Assembly (NCBI GenBank): GCA_900635495.1
Contig: LR134136.1
Span: 992,001-1,056,000 of the forward strand
Reading direction: 5' to 3'
Length of the DNA: 64,000 nt
Origin: Atlantibacter hermannii
GTDB taxonomy: Bacteria; Pseudomonadota; Gammaproteobacteria; Enterobacterales; Enterobacteriaceae
The translations under genes were made by a program, and so were the position numbers. The notes under the pieces were generated by a model. That model saw only the letters and a list, made by a program, of their open reading frames with translations. It ran no database searches and had not been told where the DNA came from. Below, piece by piece: positions 7,711 to 17,151 of the stretch (within the stretch, counting starts at the first letter, position 1; each line of letters begins with the position of its first letter).

Positions 7711-9462
7711 ATGAAATTCTTACAGAATATCCCGCCTTACCTGTTTTTTACCGGTAAGGGAGGTGTAGGAAAAACTTCTATTTCCTGCGCGACGGCAATC
7801 CGCCTTGCCGAACAGGGTAAGCGGGTTTTGCTTGTCAGTACCGATCCAGCCTCCAATGTCGGCCAGGTATTCGATCAGGCTATCGGTAACACCATTCGCC
7901 CTGTGGCAGCAGTTCCTGGACTTTCCGCTCTGGAAATCGACCCGCAGGAAGCCGCCAAACAATACCGCTCCAGAATCGTTGATCCTATCAAAGGTCTTTT
8001 GCCTGATGACGTTGTTAATAGTATCAGCGAGCAACTTTCAGGAGCCTGTACCACTGAGATTGCGGCGTTTGATGAGTTCACCGGCTTATTGACAGACGCT
8101 TCCCTGCTGACCCGCTTCGATCACATCATTTTTGATACAGCGCCGACGGGCCACACGATTCGCCTTCTCCAGCTTCCCGGTGCCTGGAGTAGCTTCATTG
8201 AAAGTAATCCAGATGGTGCTTCCTGTCTTGGCCCAATGGCCGGGCTGGAAAAGCAGCGTGAGCAGTATGCTCATGCAGTAGAGGCGTTATCCGATCCTGA
8301 ACGTACCCGCCTGGTTCTGGTTGCACGACTGCAAAAATCTACGCTGCAGGAAGTCGCCCGCACCCATGAAGAACTCGCCGCAATTGGCCTGAAAAACCAA
8401 TACCTGGTGATTAATGGTGTGCTGCCTAAAGCCGAAGCTGAACATGACGCCCTGGCCGCTGCGATATGGCAACGTGAGCAGGAGGCACTGGCAAATCTTC
8501 CTGCCGGTTTATCTGGGCTACCGACAGATACCCTATTACTACAGCCAGTCAATATGGTTGGTGTTTCAGCATTGAAGGGACTGCTGGATACCGGTTCTGA
8601 GGCATTACCGCTCCCGGTAACGAACATCCAGTACACGCCTGAAAACTTATCGCTCTCTGGCCTGGTCAATGATATCGCTCGCAGTGAACACGGCCTGATT
8701 ATGCTGATGGGCAAAGGTGGCGTAGGGAAAACCACAATGGCTGCTGCCATCGCCGTAAGGCTGGCAGACATGGGATTTGACGTGCATCTCACGACCTCTG
8801 ATCCTGCTGCGCACCTGAGTACAACGCTCAATGGCAGCCTCAAGAATCTGCAGGTCAGCCGAATCAACCCTCACGATGAAACTGAACGCTATCGTCAGCA
8901 TGTTCTTGAGACGAAAGGCAGGGCTCTGGATGAGGCTGGGAAACGGCTGCTCGAAGAGGATTTACGTTCTCCTTGCACAGAAGAGATTGCGGTGTTCCAG
9001 GCGTTCTCACGCGTAATCCGTGAAGCAGGCAAACGGTTTGTAGTCATGGATACGGCACCTACCGGACATACGCTATTACTGCTTGATGCTACCGGGGCTT
9101 ATCACCGTGAGATTGCCAAGAAGATGGGGGATAAAGGTCATTTTACCACTCCGATGATGCAGCTTCAGGACCCGGAACGCACCAAAGTCCTGCTGGTCAC
9201 TCTGCCTGAAACCACACCGGTACTGGAAGCGGCAAACCTGCAGGCTGACCTTGAAAGAGCGGGGATTCATCCGTGGGGCTGGATTATCAATAACAGCCTT
9301 TCCATTGCGGATACGCGTTCTCCGTTGCTTTGCCAGCGCGCTCGTCAGGAACTGCCTCAGATTGAGGCTGTTAAGAATCAGCACTCTAACCGTATAGCGC
9401 TTGTTCCGGTGCTGGCGTCAGAGCCCGCTGGTATTGAAAAGCTCAGAGAGTTGATGAGTTAA
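7711..9462 (+). CDS. arsA: arsenite-translocating ATPase ArsA
   Basis: 583 residues, exactly the R773 ArsA length, from the ATG at 7711 after AGGAGG at 7701-7706. It is an internal duplication of two ATPase halves, each with a P-loop: GKGGVGKTS near residue 15 and GKGGVGKTT near residue 334. Signature DTAPTGHT occurs in both halves. The three metal-binding cysteines are visible in LSGACTTE (about 113), GASCLGPM (about 172) and RSPCTEE (about 422). It forms the ArsAB pump, energising efflux of As(III)/Sb(III) across the inner membrane. Confidence 0.96.
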   Translation: MKFLQNIPPYLFFTGKGGVGKTSISCATAIRLAEQGKRVLLVSTDPASNVGQVFDQAIGNTIRPVAAVPGLSALEIDPQEAAKQYRSRIVDPIKGLLPDDVVNSISEQLSGACTTEIAAFDEFTGLLTDASLLTRFDHIIFDTAPTGHTIRLLQLPGAWSSFIESNPDGASCLGPMAGLEKQREQYAHAVEALSDPERTRLVLVARLQKSTLQEVARTHEELAAIGLKNQYLVINGVLPKAEAEHDALAAAIWQREQEALANLPAGLSGLPTDTLLLQPVNMVGVSALKGLLDTGSEALPLPVTNIQYTPENLSLSGLVNDIARSEHGLIMLMGKGGVGKTTMAAAIAVRLADMGFDVHLTTSDPAAHLSTTLNGSLKNLQVSRINPHDETERYRQHVLETKGRALDEAGKRLLEEDLRSPCTEEIAVFQAFSRVIREAGKRFVVMDTAPTGHTLLLLDATGAYHREIAKKMGDKGHFTTPMMQLQDPERTKVLLVTLPETTPVLEAANLQADLERAGIHPWGWIINNSLSIADTRSPLLCQRARQELPQIEAVKNQHSNRIALVPVLASEPAGIEKLRELMS

Positions 9463-9509
9463 TTTTGTTGCATATACAGGGCGGCAAAGTCGCCCTGTCA
9501 GGAGGTTTT

Positions 9510-10799
9510 ATGTTACTGGCAGGCGCTATTTTTGTCCTGACCATTGTTTTGGTTATCTGGCAACCAAAGGGATTAGGGATCGGCTGGAGTGCAATGCTGG
9601 GCGCGGGACTGGCTCTGATATCTGGCGTTGTGCATGTGGGCGATATTCCGGTGGTGTGGAATATCGTCTGGAACGCGACGGCGACCTTTATTGCCGTAAT
9701 TATTGTCAGCCTGCTGCTTGATGAGTCCGGCTTTTTCGAATGGGCAGCGCTGCACGTTTCCCGCTGGGGTAACGGTCGTGGACGTTTGCTCTTTACGTAT
9801 ATCGTTCTGCTCGGTGCGGCGGTGGCGGCACTGTTTGCCAACGATGGTGCGGCACTTATTCTGACGCCGATAGTCATCGCCATGCTGCTGGCATTAGGGT
9901 TCAGCAAAGGCACCACGCTGGCATTCGTCATGGCTGCCGGTTTTATTGCCGATACAGCCAGCCTGCCGCTTATCGTGTCGAACCTGGTGAATATAGTCTC
10001 GGCGGACTTCTTTGGACTGGGCTTCACTGAGTATGCGTCGGTAATGGTGCCGGTGGATATTGCCGCTATTATCGCCACGCTGGTGATGCTGCATCTGTTC
10101 TTCCGCAAAGATATTCCACCGACTTACGACCTGGCTCTCCTGAAAGCACCGGCAAAGGCAATTAAAGATCTGGCAACCTTCAGGACCGGCTGGATAGTTT
10201 TAATTCTTCTGCTGGTTGGGTTCTTTGTCCTCGAGCCGCTCGGTATTCCCGTTAGCGCGATTGCGGCTGTTGGAGCTGTGATCCTGTTTGTAGTAGCTAA
10301 ACGAGGCCACGCTATTAACACCGGTAAAGTACTGCGTGGGGCACCCTGGCAGATCGTCATCTTCTCATTGGGGATGTACCTGGTGGTCTACGGTCTACGC
10401 AACGCCGGGCTAACCGAATACCTTTCAGGTGTGCTGAACGTACTGGCGGATAAAGGACTCTGGGCCGCGACGCTGGGTACTGGCTTCCTGACGGCTTTCC
10501 TGTCTTCCATCATGAACAACATGCCTACCGTGCTGGTTGGCGCTCTCTCTATTGATGGCAGTACTGCAACTGGCGTTATTAAAGAGGCGATGATCTACGC
10601 CAACGTGATTGGCTGCGATCTGGGCCCGAAAATTACACCTATTGGTAGCCTGGCAACGCTGCTCTGGCTGCATGCACTTTCACAGAAGAATATGACCATC
10701 ACCTGGGGATATTATTTCCGCACCGGGATCGTCATGACTCTGCCTGTGCTGTTTGTAACGCTGGCCGCGCTGGCGCTACGTCTCTCTTTCACTTTGTAA
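9510..10799 (+). CDS. arsB: arsenite/antimonite efflux transporter ArsB
   Basis: 429 residues from the ATG at 9510, preceded by GGAGG; this is the standard ArsB start and length. About twelve hydrophobic membrane segments fill the chain. It exports arsenite through the inner membrane, alone with the proton motive force or as the channel of the ArsA ATPase. It sits between arsA (48 bases upstream) and arsC (13 bases downstream). Nothing looks damaged. Confidence 0.96.
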   Translation: MLLAGAIFVLTIVLVIWQPKGLGIGWSAMLGAGLALISGVVHVGDIPVVWNIVWNATATFIAVIIVSLLLDESGFFEWAALHVSRWGNGRGRLLFTYIVLLGAAVAALFANDGAALILTPIVIAMLLALGFSKGTTLAFVMAAGFIADTASLPLIVSNLVNIVSADFFGLGFTEYASVMVPVDIAAIIATLVMLHLFFRKDIPPTYDLALLKAPAKAIKDLATFRTGWIVLILLLVGFFVLEPLGIPVSAIAAVGAVILFVVAKRGHAINTGKVLRGAPWQIVIFSLGMYLVVYGLRNAGLTEYLSGVLNVLADKGLWAATLGTGFLTAFLSSIMNNMPTVLVGALSIDGSTATGVIKEAMIYANVIGCDLGPKITPIGSLATLLWLHALSQKNMTITWGYYFRTGIVMTLPVLFVTLAALALRLSFTL

Positions 10800-10811
10800 T
10801 GAGATACTGAT

Positions 10812-11237
10812 ATGAGCAACATCACCATCTATCACAACCCGGCCTGCGGCACGTCGCGTAATACGCTGGAGATGATCCGCAACAGCGGTAATGAACCGAC
10901 CGTTATTCATTACCTTGAAAATCCACCGTCACGCGATGAGTTGGTCAAACTTATCGCAGATATGGGGATTACAGTACGGGCGCTGCTGCGTAAAAATGTC
11001 GAGCCTTATGAAGAACTGGGGCTTGCCGAGGACAAGTTTACTGACGATCAGTTAATCGATTTTATGCTTCAGCATCCGATCCTGATTAACCGCCCGATTG
11101 TGGTGACACCGTTGGGAACGCGCCTTTGCCGCCCTTCCGAAGTAGTACTGGATATTCTTCCGGATGCGCAAAAAGGCGCATTTGCTAAGGAAGACGGCGA
11201 GAAAGTTGTTGATGATGCAGGTAAACGACTGAAATAA
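10812..11237 (+). CDS. arsC: glutaredoxin-dependent arsenate reductase ArsC
   Basis: 141 residues, typical of the R773/glutaredoxin class. The active-site Cys12 lies in NPACGTSRNT. It reduces arsenate to arsenite, which ArsAB then exports. The conserved phosphate-like binding arginines are plausible in VRALLRKN, LINRPIVV and GTRLCRP. Last gene of the operon, followed within 10 bases by a strong terminator. Confidence 0.96.
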   Translation: MSNITIYHNPACGTSRNTLEMIRNSGNEPTVIHYLENPPSRDELVKLIADMGITVRALLRKNVEPYEELGLAEDKFTDDQLIDFMLQHPILINRPIVVTPLGTRLCRPSEVVLDILPDAQKGAFAKEDGEKVVDDAGKRLK

Positions 11238-11244
11238 AGATGAA

Positions 11245-11269
11245 GGGGGCAAATGCCCCCTTATTTGTT
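11245..11269 (+). terminator. rho-independent terminator of arsRDABC
   Basis: A six-pair stem GGGGGC-AAAT-GCCCCC (11245-11260) followed by TTATTTGTT, eight bases after the arsC stop. Confidence 0.85.
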
Positions 11270-11426
11270 AATTCTCCAAACTCTTCCGCAAGTCTGTTCG
11301 AACCAGTTCATTATGATGATTACCATTGTTTTTTTGGATTTTACAATAGTATCATGGGGTTAATGGTATTTAAGTTTGCTTTGTCTGAAGCACCATATCA
11401 CGATGGTAATGAATTTATACCTTTCA

Positions 11427-13802
11427 TTATGCAACAGCAGATAATGAAACCGATGTATCAAGCTGATCGACCAATTCGCAGATTTGCGATTGTTCATAGC
11501 TCAGGACCGGTCGTTGCTTAACCACACTTACTACAAGTGGTTTAATCAGCATATTGGCCGTTGCTCGGTCTTGCTCTTTTGCGGCGAAGATAACCTCCAG
11601 GGTTTTTTGGTCAATTACTGTTGCCAGATTCGCGTTCAGGTTTTCAAGTTCGTGTTCTGTAAGCATGAAACTTGTTGCAAGCCATGTAACCTGTTCCTGG
11701 ATGAGAGCCAGCACTTTTACTCGGTCGTCTTCAACCAGTGCACCCGCTATTTTTTTGGAAATAGCTGTGGCAATCATACCGCCTAACAAGCCACCAGCTG
11801 CGCGTCCTGCTAAAGCACCGAAAGGACCTAATGGACTAAGCATCATTCCGCCAGCAATAGAACCAATTGCACCCCCAGCCACACCAGATGAAGTAACTGC
11901 CAGATTTTTTATAAACTGTGCCCCAGAAATACGACCTCGCACCATTTTGATCATATCCGGACCAGTGGTCACGGCGACCAGTGCGAAAGAGGTAACCAGT
12001 GTGCCACGCATCATCTTGTTAAGGGAGTTGAGATTGTTAGCTCCGACTCCCTGTTGAAGCGCATTACGAACTGTCGGGCTGGCAGCGGCAAAATCAATAT
12101 TTTTAAGTAACCCCTGAACGGCACTGATACGGTGTAATTGCTGTACCGTCACATAAACTGTCAGTGTGCGGGTAAATGTTTTACCTGCCTGTATTGCTGC
12201 CGTTTGCAACGCAGCCTTACGATCGCCGGTATTGAGGTAGAAAATAGAAGCTGTCAGACCGAAGCTGATACCTCCAGCTGCGAGGCTGATGATAGATCCT
12301 TCCGCAATGTCGTAAGTGATAGATTCGAACGTGCCAAACTTAGTAATGTTTTGTGCCTGGCTATAAGTCAGGTGTCCCTGACGTACAAGTTTTGTGGCTT
12401 CTGCAGGATCGGTAACGCCGGGGACTTTGCCATCGCGAATTTTGTTCTCCATCGTTTCAAGCGCTTTCGAATACTGGTCTTTCGGAACCTCTAACTGCAT
12501 TGGGGTTCCGTTACTGTCATAATAGCGATAATTACCGTTTTGTCCGTCAAAACCAGCACCGACGCTACGTGCAGCGGTTGCACAGTATTTGGTCTGAATC
12601 TCTGAACCGTTAACCAGCCTGTCTGCACCATTTTTCGCATTATCATCACCGAGAATATGTGCATCTTTTAGTTGGATTTTGTCAGTAAGATGATTTCCCC
12701 GTTCGGCTGCAAAACCATGTCCTTGTCCTCCCACTGCAAACATTTTTTCGTTAGTATTCCAGGCCTCCGGGAGTGTCATGAGAATCAGACCGTTTGTTGC
12801 TGCACTGGAAATAAATTCAGCCTGTGGTCGCTTGTGAATTTCAATGCAGAGTTTTTCCGTTTCCCGGCAAATATCAGAGCAATACCATTCCTGGCTCCCA
12901 CCACCGCCCTGGTGTTTTGCGTTTTTAATCTCGCTCAAACCGCATGAAGTGCAGGTACAAAGCTCGTCGACATAGTGAAACGAGACAAATTTTCGACCAT
13001 CCGAAAAAGAATAATAGTTCCCACCATCAAGATAACGGTTCAGGAGATCATCATTCGCAGCAGAGGGTAAATTCAGCCTATTACCAAAAAGGCTTCTTAG
13101 CTCATCTGATGAGTGTACTATTTTACTGTTTAACTGCTCATTAAATTCAGCCATCTTTCTTTCATACCAGGCATCATTTAAAAGCCAGTTTTCACCAGCC
13201 AGATCCTGCTCTCGAGTATCGCCCTGAAAAATATGCTGTGAGACCAACTTGAGATAGATAGTCTCTACGAATTCTGCTGAGAGGTTACTTCCTTCTTTTA
13301 GTTCCGTCAGCCAAAGTTTGTTATTGATCGCTTTTTGCTCATTTAACCCTGTATTGATGGCATTAGTTAACTTCTTGAGTTCCTGAATTTGGTTTGCCGC
13401 ATAGAACTGTGTCAGTAAGGCTGCTATCCAGTATAGCAATCCTGTCCACCACATCAGTGAAGATGATATATTATATTGCCAGGCTATAAACGGTGTAGCC
13501 GCAGAGCAGGCCATCAAAAAGTAAGACGCATAAAAACAGCAATAATACTCTTTAAGTTTGGCATTGATATCGGCTGGTATAAGCCCGTTTTGTAGAATAG
13601 CCTTGGTTTGTACAGGTACTGCAAGCAGGCCACTGGCAAATGCAGCGGTTAAAATAAACTTCATTGAATCAAATGAATAAGCTTCGTAGGCAATATGTTT
13701 ACCATCAAGTCCCCACATAAAGCTAATCACCATTCCTGCTATGGCAAGAGGTACACCCAGCAGCCAACGTGAGTGAAGCGCATAGGTTACGCGCTCTACA
13801 AT
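11427..13802 (-). CDS. large membrane protein of unknown function, N-terminus cut off by an IS
   Basis: 768 residues from the first Met at 13733, but the frame stays open upstream to the IS end at 13803 (codons for IVERVTYALHSRWLLG), so the true start is lost. Visible in order: several N-terminal membrane helices (to about residue 125); a charged region; a four-Cys segment, CTCTSCG and later WYCSDIC (about 255-285), probably a zinc site; a region rich in Asn, Asp and Gly (HILGDDNAKNGADRLVNGSE, then GFDGQNGNYRYYDS); and a C-terminal Gly/Ala-rich hydrophobic stretch (GGAIGSIAGGMML, AAGGLLGGMIA) like the glycine-zipper helices of pore-formers. I do not recognise the family. It could be a toxin- or effector-like membrane protein, but no secretion signal or immunity gene is evident. 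Confidence 0.6.
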   Translation of the reverse strand: MVERVTYALHSRWLLGVPLAIAGMVISFMWGLDGKHIAYEAYSFDSMKFILTAAFASGLLAVPVQTKAILQNGLIPADINAKLKEYYCCFYASYFLMACSAATPFIAWQYNISSSLMWWTGLLYWIAALLTQFYAANQIQELKKLTNAINTGLNEQKAINNKLWLTELKEGSNLSAEFVETIYLKLVSQHIFQGDTREQDLAGENWLLNDAWYERKMAEFNEQLNSKIVHSSDELRSLFGNRLNLPSAANDDLLNRYLDGGNYYSFSDGRKFVSFHYVDELCTCTSCGLSEIKNAKHQGGGGSQEWYCSDICRETEKLCIEIHKRPQAEFISSAATNGLILMTLPEAWNTNEKMFAVGGQGHGFAAERGNHLTDKIQLKDAHILGDDNAKNGADRLVNGSEIQTKYCATAARSVGAGFDGQNGNYRYYDSNGTPMQLEVPKDQYSKALETMENKIRDGKVPGVTDPAEATKLVRQGHLTYSQAQNITKFGTFESITYDIAEGSIISLAAGGISFGLTASIFYLNTGDRKAALQTAAIQAGKTFTRTLTVYVTVQQLHRISAVQGLLKNIDFAAASPTVRNALQQGVGANNLNSLNKMMRGTLVTSFALVAVTTGPDMIKMVRGRISGAQFIKNLAVTSSGVAGGAIGSIAGGMMLSPLGPFGALAGRAAGGLLGGMIATAISKKIAGALVEDDRVKVLALIQEQVTWLATSFMLTEHELENLNANLATVIDQKTLEVIFAAKEQDRATANMLIKPLVVSVVKQRPVLSYEQSQICELVDQLDTSVSLSAVA

Positions 13803-13859
13803 TGAATCGCCACGGGTTTAACAGACACCTCAGAGTCATTTAAGATGGCTTAAAGAGAG

Positions 13860-14144
13860 GTGCCCATGAGCGGTAAGCGTTATCCCGAAGAGTTTAAAAC
13901 TGAAGCAGTCAAACAGGTTGTTGATCGCGGTTATTCTGTTGCCAGCGTTGCAACACGTCTCGATATCACCACCCACAGCCTTTATGCCTGGATAAAGAAG
14001 TACGGTCCGGATTCTTCCACTAATAAAGAACAGTCAGATGCTCAGGCCGAGATCCGCCGTCTCCAGAAAGAGCTGAAACGGGTTACCGACGAACGGGACA
14101 TATTAAAAAAAGCCGCGGCGTACTTCGCAAAGCTGTCCGACTGA
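13860..14144 (+). CDS. IS3-group transposase OrfA
   Basis: 94 residues with an HTH_Tnp_1 domain (KRYPEEFKTEAVKQVV, then ITTHSLYAWIKKYG) and a leucine-zipper tail. The run AAAAAAAG at 14105-14112 is a classic slippery site; slipping back one base leads directly into the orfB frame, giving the OrfAB fusion transposase. Confidence 0.9.
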   Translation: MPMSGKRYPEEFKTEAVKQVVDRGYSVASVATRLDITTHSLYAWIKKYGPDSSTNKEQSDAQAEIRRLQKELKRVTDERDILKKAAAYFAKLSD

Positions 14145-14200
14145 GGTACGCCTTTATCCGTGACAACTCCTGTTGCTGGCCTGTTCGCCTGCTCTGTCGG

Positions 14201-15013
14201 GTGCTGGATGTTCATCCCAGTGGTTTTTACGCCTGGCTTCAGCAGCCGCATTCACAACGCCATCAGGCAGACCTGAGACTGACAGGACAGATTAAACAGT
14301 TCTGGCTGGAATCGGGATGCGTCTATGGTTATCGCAAAATCCATCTGGATCTGCGTGACAGCGGGCAACAGTGCGGAGTAAACAGAGTCTGGAGACTGAT
14401 GAAACGTGTCGGAATAAAGGCTCAGGTCGGATACCGAAGCCCGCGGGCACGTAAAGGCGAGGCCAGTATCGTGTCACCCAACAGGCTCCAGCGACAGTTC
14501 AATCCGGATGCTCCTGATGAGCGTTGGGTAACGGACATAACCTACATCAGGACCCACGAAGGCTGGCTGTATCTTGCCGTTGTTGTTGATCTGTTCTCAC
14601 GCAAAATTATCGGCTGGTCCATGCAATCCCGGATGACAAAGGACATTGTCCTGAACGCACTGCTGATGGCTGTATGGCGGCGTAATCCCGAAAAACAGGT
14701 GCTGGTTCATTCGGATCAGGGCAGTCAGTACACAAGCCATGAGTGGCAGTCGTTCCTGAAATCACACGGCCTGGAGGGTAGCATGAGCCGTCGCGGTAAC
14801 TGCCATGATAATGCGGTTGCAGAAAGTTTTTTCCAGTTGTTGAAACGTGAACGGATAAAGAAAAAGATCTACGGAACGCGGGAAGAAGCCCGCAGTGATA
14901 TTTTTGATTACATCGAAATGTTTTATAACAGTAAGCGTCGGCATGGTTCTAGCGAACAGATGTCACCGACAGAATATGAAAACCAGTATTATCAACGGCT
15001 CGGAAGTGTCTAG
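14201..15013 (+). CDS. IS3-group transposase OrfB
   Basis: 270 residues from a nominal GTG. The frame is open back to the A7G slippery site, where it reads LRYAFIRDN and WPVRLLCRVLDV, typical OrfB N-terminal sequence, so the active product is the OrfAB fusion from 13860. The DDE core is intact: WVTDITYIRT, VHSDQGSQY and NCHDNAVAESFF. A short degenerate copy of part of this gene is found at 18235-18299. Confidence 0.9.
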   Translation: MLDVHPSGFYAWLQQPHSQRHQADLRLTGQIKQFWLESGCVYGYRKIHLDLRDSGQQCGVNRVWRLMKRVGIKAQVGYRSPRARKGEASIVSPNRLQRQFNPDAPDERWVTDITYIRTHEGWLYLAVVVDLFSRKIIGWSMQSRMTKDIVLNALLMAVWRRNPEKQVLVHSDQGSQYTSHEWQSFLKSHGLEGSMSRRGNCHDNAVAESFFQLLKRERIKKKIYGTREEARSDIFDYIEMFYNSKRRHGSSEQMSPTEYENQYYQRLGSV

Positions 15014-15014
15014 A

Positions 15015-15680
15015 TTATCCGTGGCGATTCAGACACTCATCGCGAAAGCGTCCGTTAAAACTCTCAATAAATCCGTTCTGCGTTGGCTTACCTGGCTGGA
15101 CAAGACGTAGTTCCACACCATGCTCAAAGGCCCATTGATCGAGCGCGCGGCAGGTAAATTCCGGGCCTTGATCGGTTCTTATTGTCGCCGGATAGCCCCT
15201 AAACAGCGCGATGCTGTCCAGAATACGCGTGACCTGAACGCCTGAAATACCGAAAGCAGTGGTGATCGTCAGACACTCCTTCGTGAAATCATCCACACAG
15301 GTCAGGCACTTGATCCTCCGGCCGTTGGCCAGTGCGTCCATAACGAAATCCATCGACCATGTCAGGTTCGGCGCATCCGGGCGCAGAAGCGGAAACCGTT
15401 CGGTTGCCAGCCCTTTACGGCGTCGTCTGCGTTTTACGCTCAGTCCATTAAGGTGGTAAATACGGTATACCCGCTTGTGATTGACGCGAAGGCCCTCCCG
15501 ACGCAGCAGCTGCCAGATGCGGCGGTAGCCAAAACGCCTGCGCTCCAGTGCCAGCTCAGTGATGCGCCCTGATAAAAGCGCATCAGCTGCCGGACGCTGA
15601 GCCTCATAGCGGCAGGTCGACAGAGACAAACCTGTAAGCCTGCAGGCACGACGTTGCGACAGACCGGTCGCATCACACAT
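15015..15680 (-). pseudogene. IS407-like transposase OrfB, truncated (copy 2)
   Basis: Matches residues 1 to about 217 of the OrfB at 5341-6168 almost perfectly, then ends after DECL, where the IS3-group element has inserted; the final codons and stop are read from that element. The catalytic Glu region is kept but the C-terminal ~55 residues are lost, so this copy should be inactive. Confidence 0.85.
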
Positions 15681-16047
15681 AAACTCAACGGCTTCCCGCT
15701 TCTGGCCTGTCGTCAGTACTTTCGCCCCAGAGCCACCTGAAGTGCCTCCTTATCCAGCATGGCTTCGGCAAGTAGCTTCTTGAGGCGGGCGTTCTCCTCT
15801 TCAAGAGATTTAAGCCGCTTAACCTCGGGCACCTCCATACCGCCATACTTCTTGCGCCAGGTGTAAAAGGTGGCATCTGAAATGGCGTGCTTACGGCAGA
15901 GCTCGCGGGCAGAAACTCCGGCTTCCGCTTCGCGGAGAATACTGATGATCTGTTCGTCGGAAAAACGCTTCTTCATGGGGATGTCCTCATGTGGCTTATG
16001 AAGACATTACTAACATCGGGGTGTATTAATCAACGGGGAGCAGGTCA
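15032..16047 (-). mobile_element. IS407/IS1222-like IS, copy 2, truncated
   Basis: Inverse orientation to copy 1. The outer end at 16047 carries the same left inverted repeat (TGACCTGCTCCCC read on the minus strand). The other end is missing: the element stops at 15031/15032 within orfB, and the lost part is not found on the far side of the inserted IS3 element. Together with copy 1 it brackets the ars operon. Confidence 0.85.
15713..15976 (-). CDS. IS407-like transposase OrfA (copy 2, intact)
   Basis: 87 residues, MKKRFSDEQIISILREAEAG at the N-terminus, an HTH domain (HAISDATFYTWRKKYGG) and a leucine-zipper tail (LEEENARLKKLLAEAML). Intact reference for the frameshifted copy at 5049-5311. 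Confidence 0.88.
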   Translation of the reverse strand: MKKRFSDEQIISILREAEAGVSARELCRKHAISDATFYTWRKKYGGMEVPEVKRLKSLEEENARLKKLLAEAMLDKEALQVALGRKY

Positions 16048-16062
16048 ATTCAGTCTCAGTCA

Positions 16063-17151
16063 TTATTGATCTACTATCCTGTCTTTAACAAGAATTTTTG
16101 TCCAAGTTGGTCTATAACCATCTTGACCTGCATCACCTTCTACAGTTTCAATAGAAACAAACTCTTCAAAGATTTCTGATGGTGCGCTGATTCGAATGTT
16201 TTTACTAAATTTTAAACACCTATTCTTTAATTTATTAGAGATATACTGCGTATCTTTTATGAATGGACCAACCGGAAAGTCATAATCATCCAAAAAATTC
16301 CTAAAATTATCTACATCCGCTGTTGACATATATGAGCCAGCAAATGCCATAGGATCAACTTTTTGTGATTTCCCTGCTTTTAAGTCTGCGTATAAGACGT
16401 TATGTAAGTGGGTTCGCTCTTCTTCATCAATATCCATATGATTTATAAAATGACATGCTATTTCAAAATAGCGTTTTGTTGTTCTGGCACTGGTTGCTGG
16501 GTAATCACAACCGAGGAAAGTTTGATAAAAATACTGAGCAGCAGCTTTACCATCAGATTTGTCAATTTGATAATCAGAAATATGTACGGACCATTGTTCA
16601 CTTAATGCGCTATCATTTTTCACATTTTCACGTTTAAAAAATCCGGCTGACTTATAAAGCTTGGTAGAAGGTGTAAGTAGTAGCTCTTTCACATGCTTTA
16701 AAGAAATAATGCCTGTTTTTTTATCTTGCCATTTCTCGTATCCACTGTATAAGTCAGCTTTGATAATGCCGACAAAAGGAAGCTTGTTATATTGATAAGT
16801 GGCGCTGAAAACAACAAGTATACCTCCGGACATGCCTCTACGTGTTTGTGCTTGTGATAAATTTTTAGCAATTTCATAACTGTTATTTATAAATTCCGCA
16901 TCACTACAACCATGTAGAATGTTTACGTAAAACGGAGTGCTTTCTGTCTTTTCGTTTGTTATCACCATTTCCACAGCAGAAGAATCATGTCCAAGAGAGT
17001 TATAAATTCTTTGTTTAAAATCGCTCAAAGCATCTTCATCAAAATTGATTAACTCCGTGCCTTTGCCCGGTAAGACTTCCTTCCCATCTTCTCCTCTTGG
17101 AAAGATTTGATGAATAGCTATTTTATCTACTTTTAAATGCACGAAGTTCAT
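16063..17151 (-). CDS. nucleoid-associated protein, YejK/NdpA (NA37) family
   Basis: 362 residues. The N-terminus (LKVDKIAIHQI) and the FVGIIKADLYSGYEKW and DYDFPVGPFIKDTQYISNKL segments look like the 37-kDa nucleoid-associated protein family (YejK/NdpA), which binds the bacterial chromosome. Codon use is AT-rich and the gene is in an accessory region, so this is not the core yejK. Its ATG overlaps the stop of the upstream membrane-protein gene by four bases (ATGA), indicating translational coupling. The stop at 16063 is 16 bases from the IS end, so the coding part is complete. In this pairing it may act as a DNA-bound sensor or adaptor; that is inference. Confidence 0.65.
   Translation of the reverse strand: MNFVHLKVDKIAIHQIFPRGEDGKEVLPGKGTELINFDEDALSDFKQRIYNSLGHDSSAVEMVITNEKTESTPFYVNILHGCSDAEFINNSYEIAKNLSQAQTRRGMSGGILVVFSATYQYNKLPFVGIIKADLYSGYEKWQDKKTGIISLKHVKELLLTPSTKLYKSAGFFKRENVKNDSALSEQWSVHISDYQIDKSDGKAAAQYFYQTFLGCDYPATSARTTKRYFEIACHFINHMDIDEEERTHLHNVLYADLKAGKSQKVDPMAFAGSYMSTADVDNFRNFLDDYDFPVGPFIKDTQYISNKLKNRCLKFSKNIRISAPSEIFEEFVSIETVEGDAGQDGYRPTWTKILVKDRIVDQ

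Larger units (their letters stand above)
13803..15031 (+). mobile_element. IS3-family insertion sequence (IS3 group), complete
   Basis: 1229 bases between inverted ends TGAATCGCCACGG (left) and its complement at 15019-15031. It encodes OrfA and OrfB overlapping through a -1 frameshift window. The left end cuts the large membrane gene and the right end cuts orfB of the IS407-like element. The flanks (AAT on the left, GAC on the right) do not form a target duplication, so an adjacent deletion or recombination has occurred since insertion. Confidence 0.88.

Noticed and set aside
9443..10108. 221-codon minus-strand frame opposite arsB
   Set aside because: Antisense of a membrane protein; Ser/Thr/Pro-rich as expected from such a shadow.
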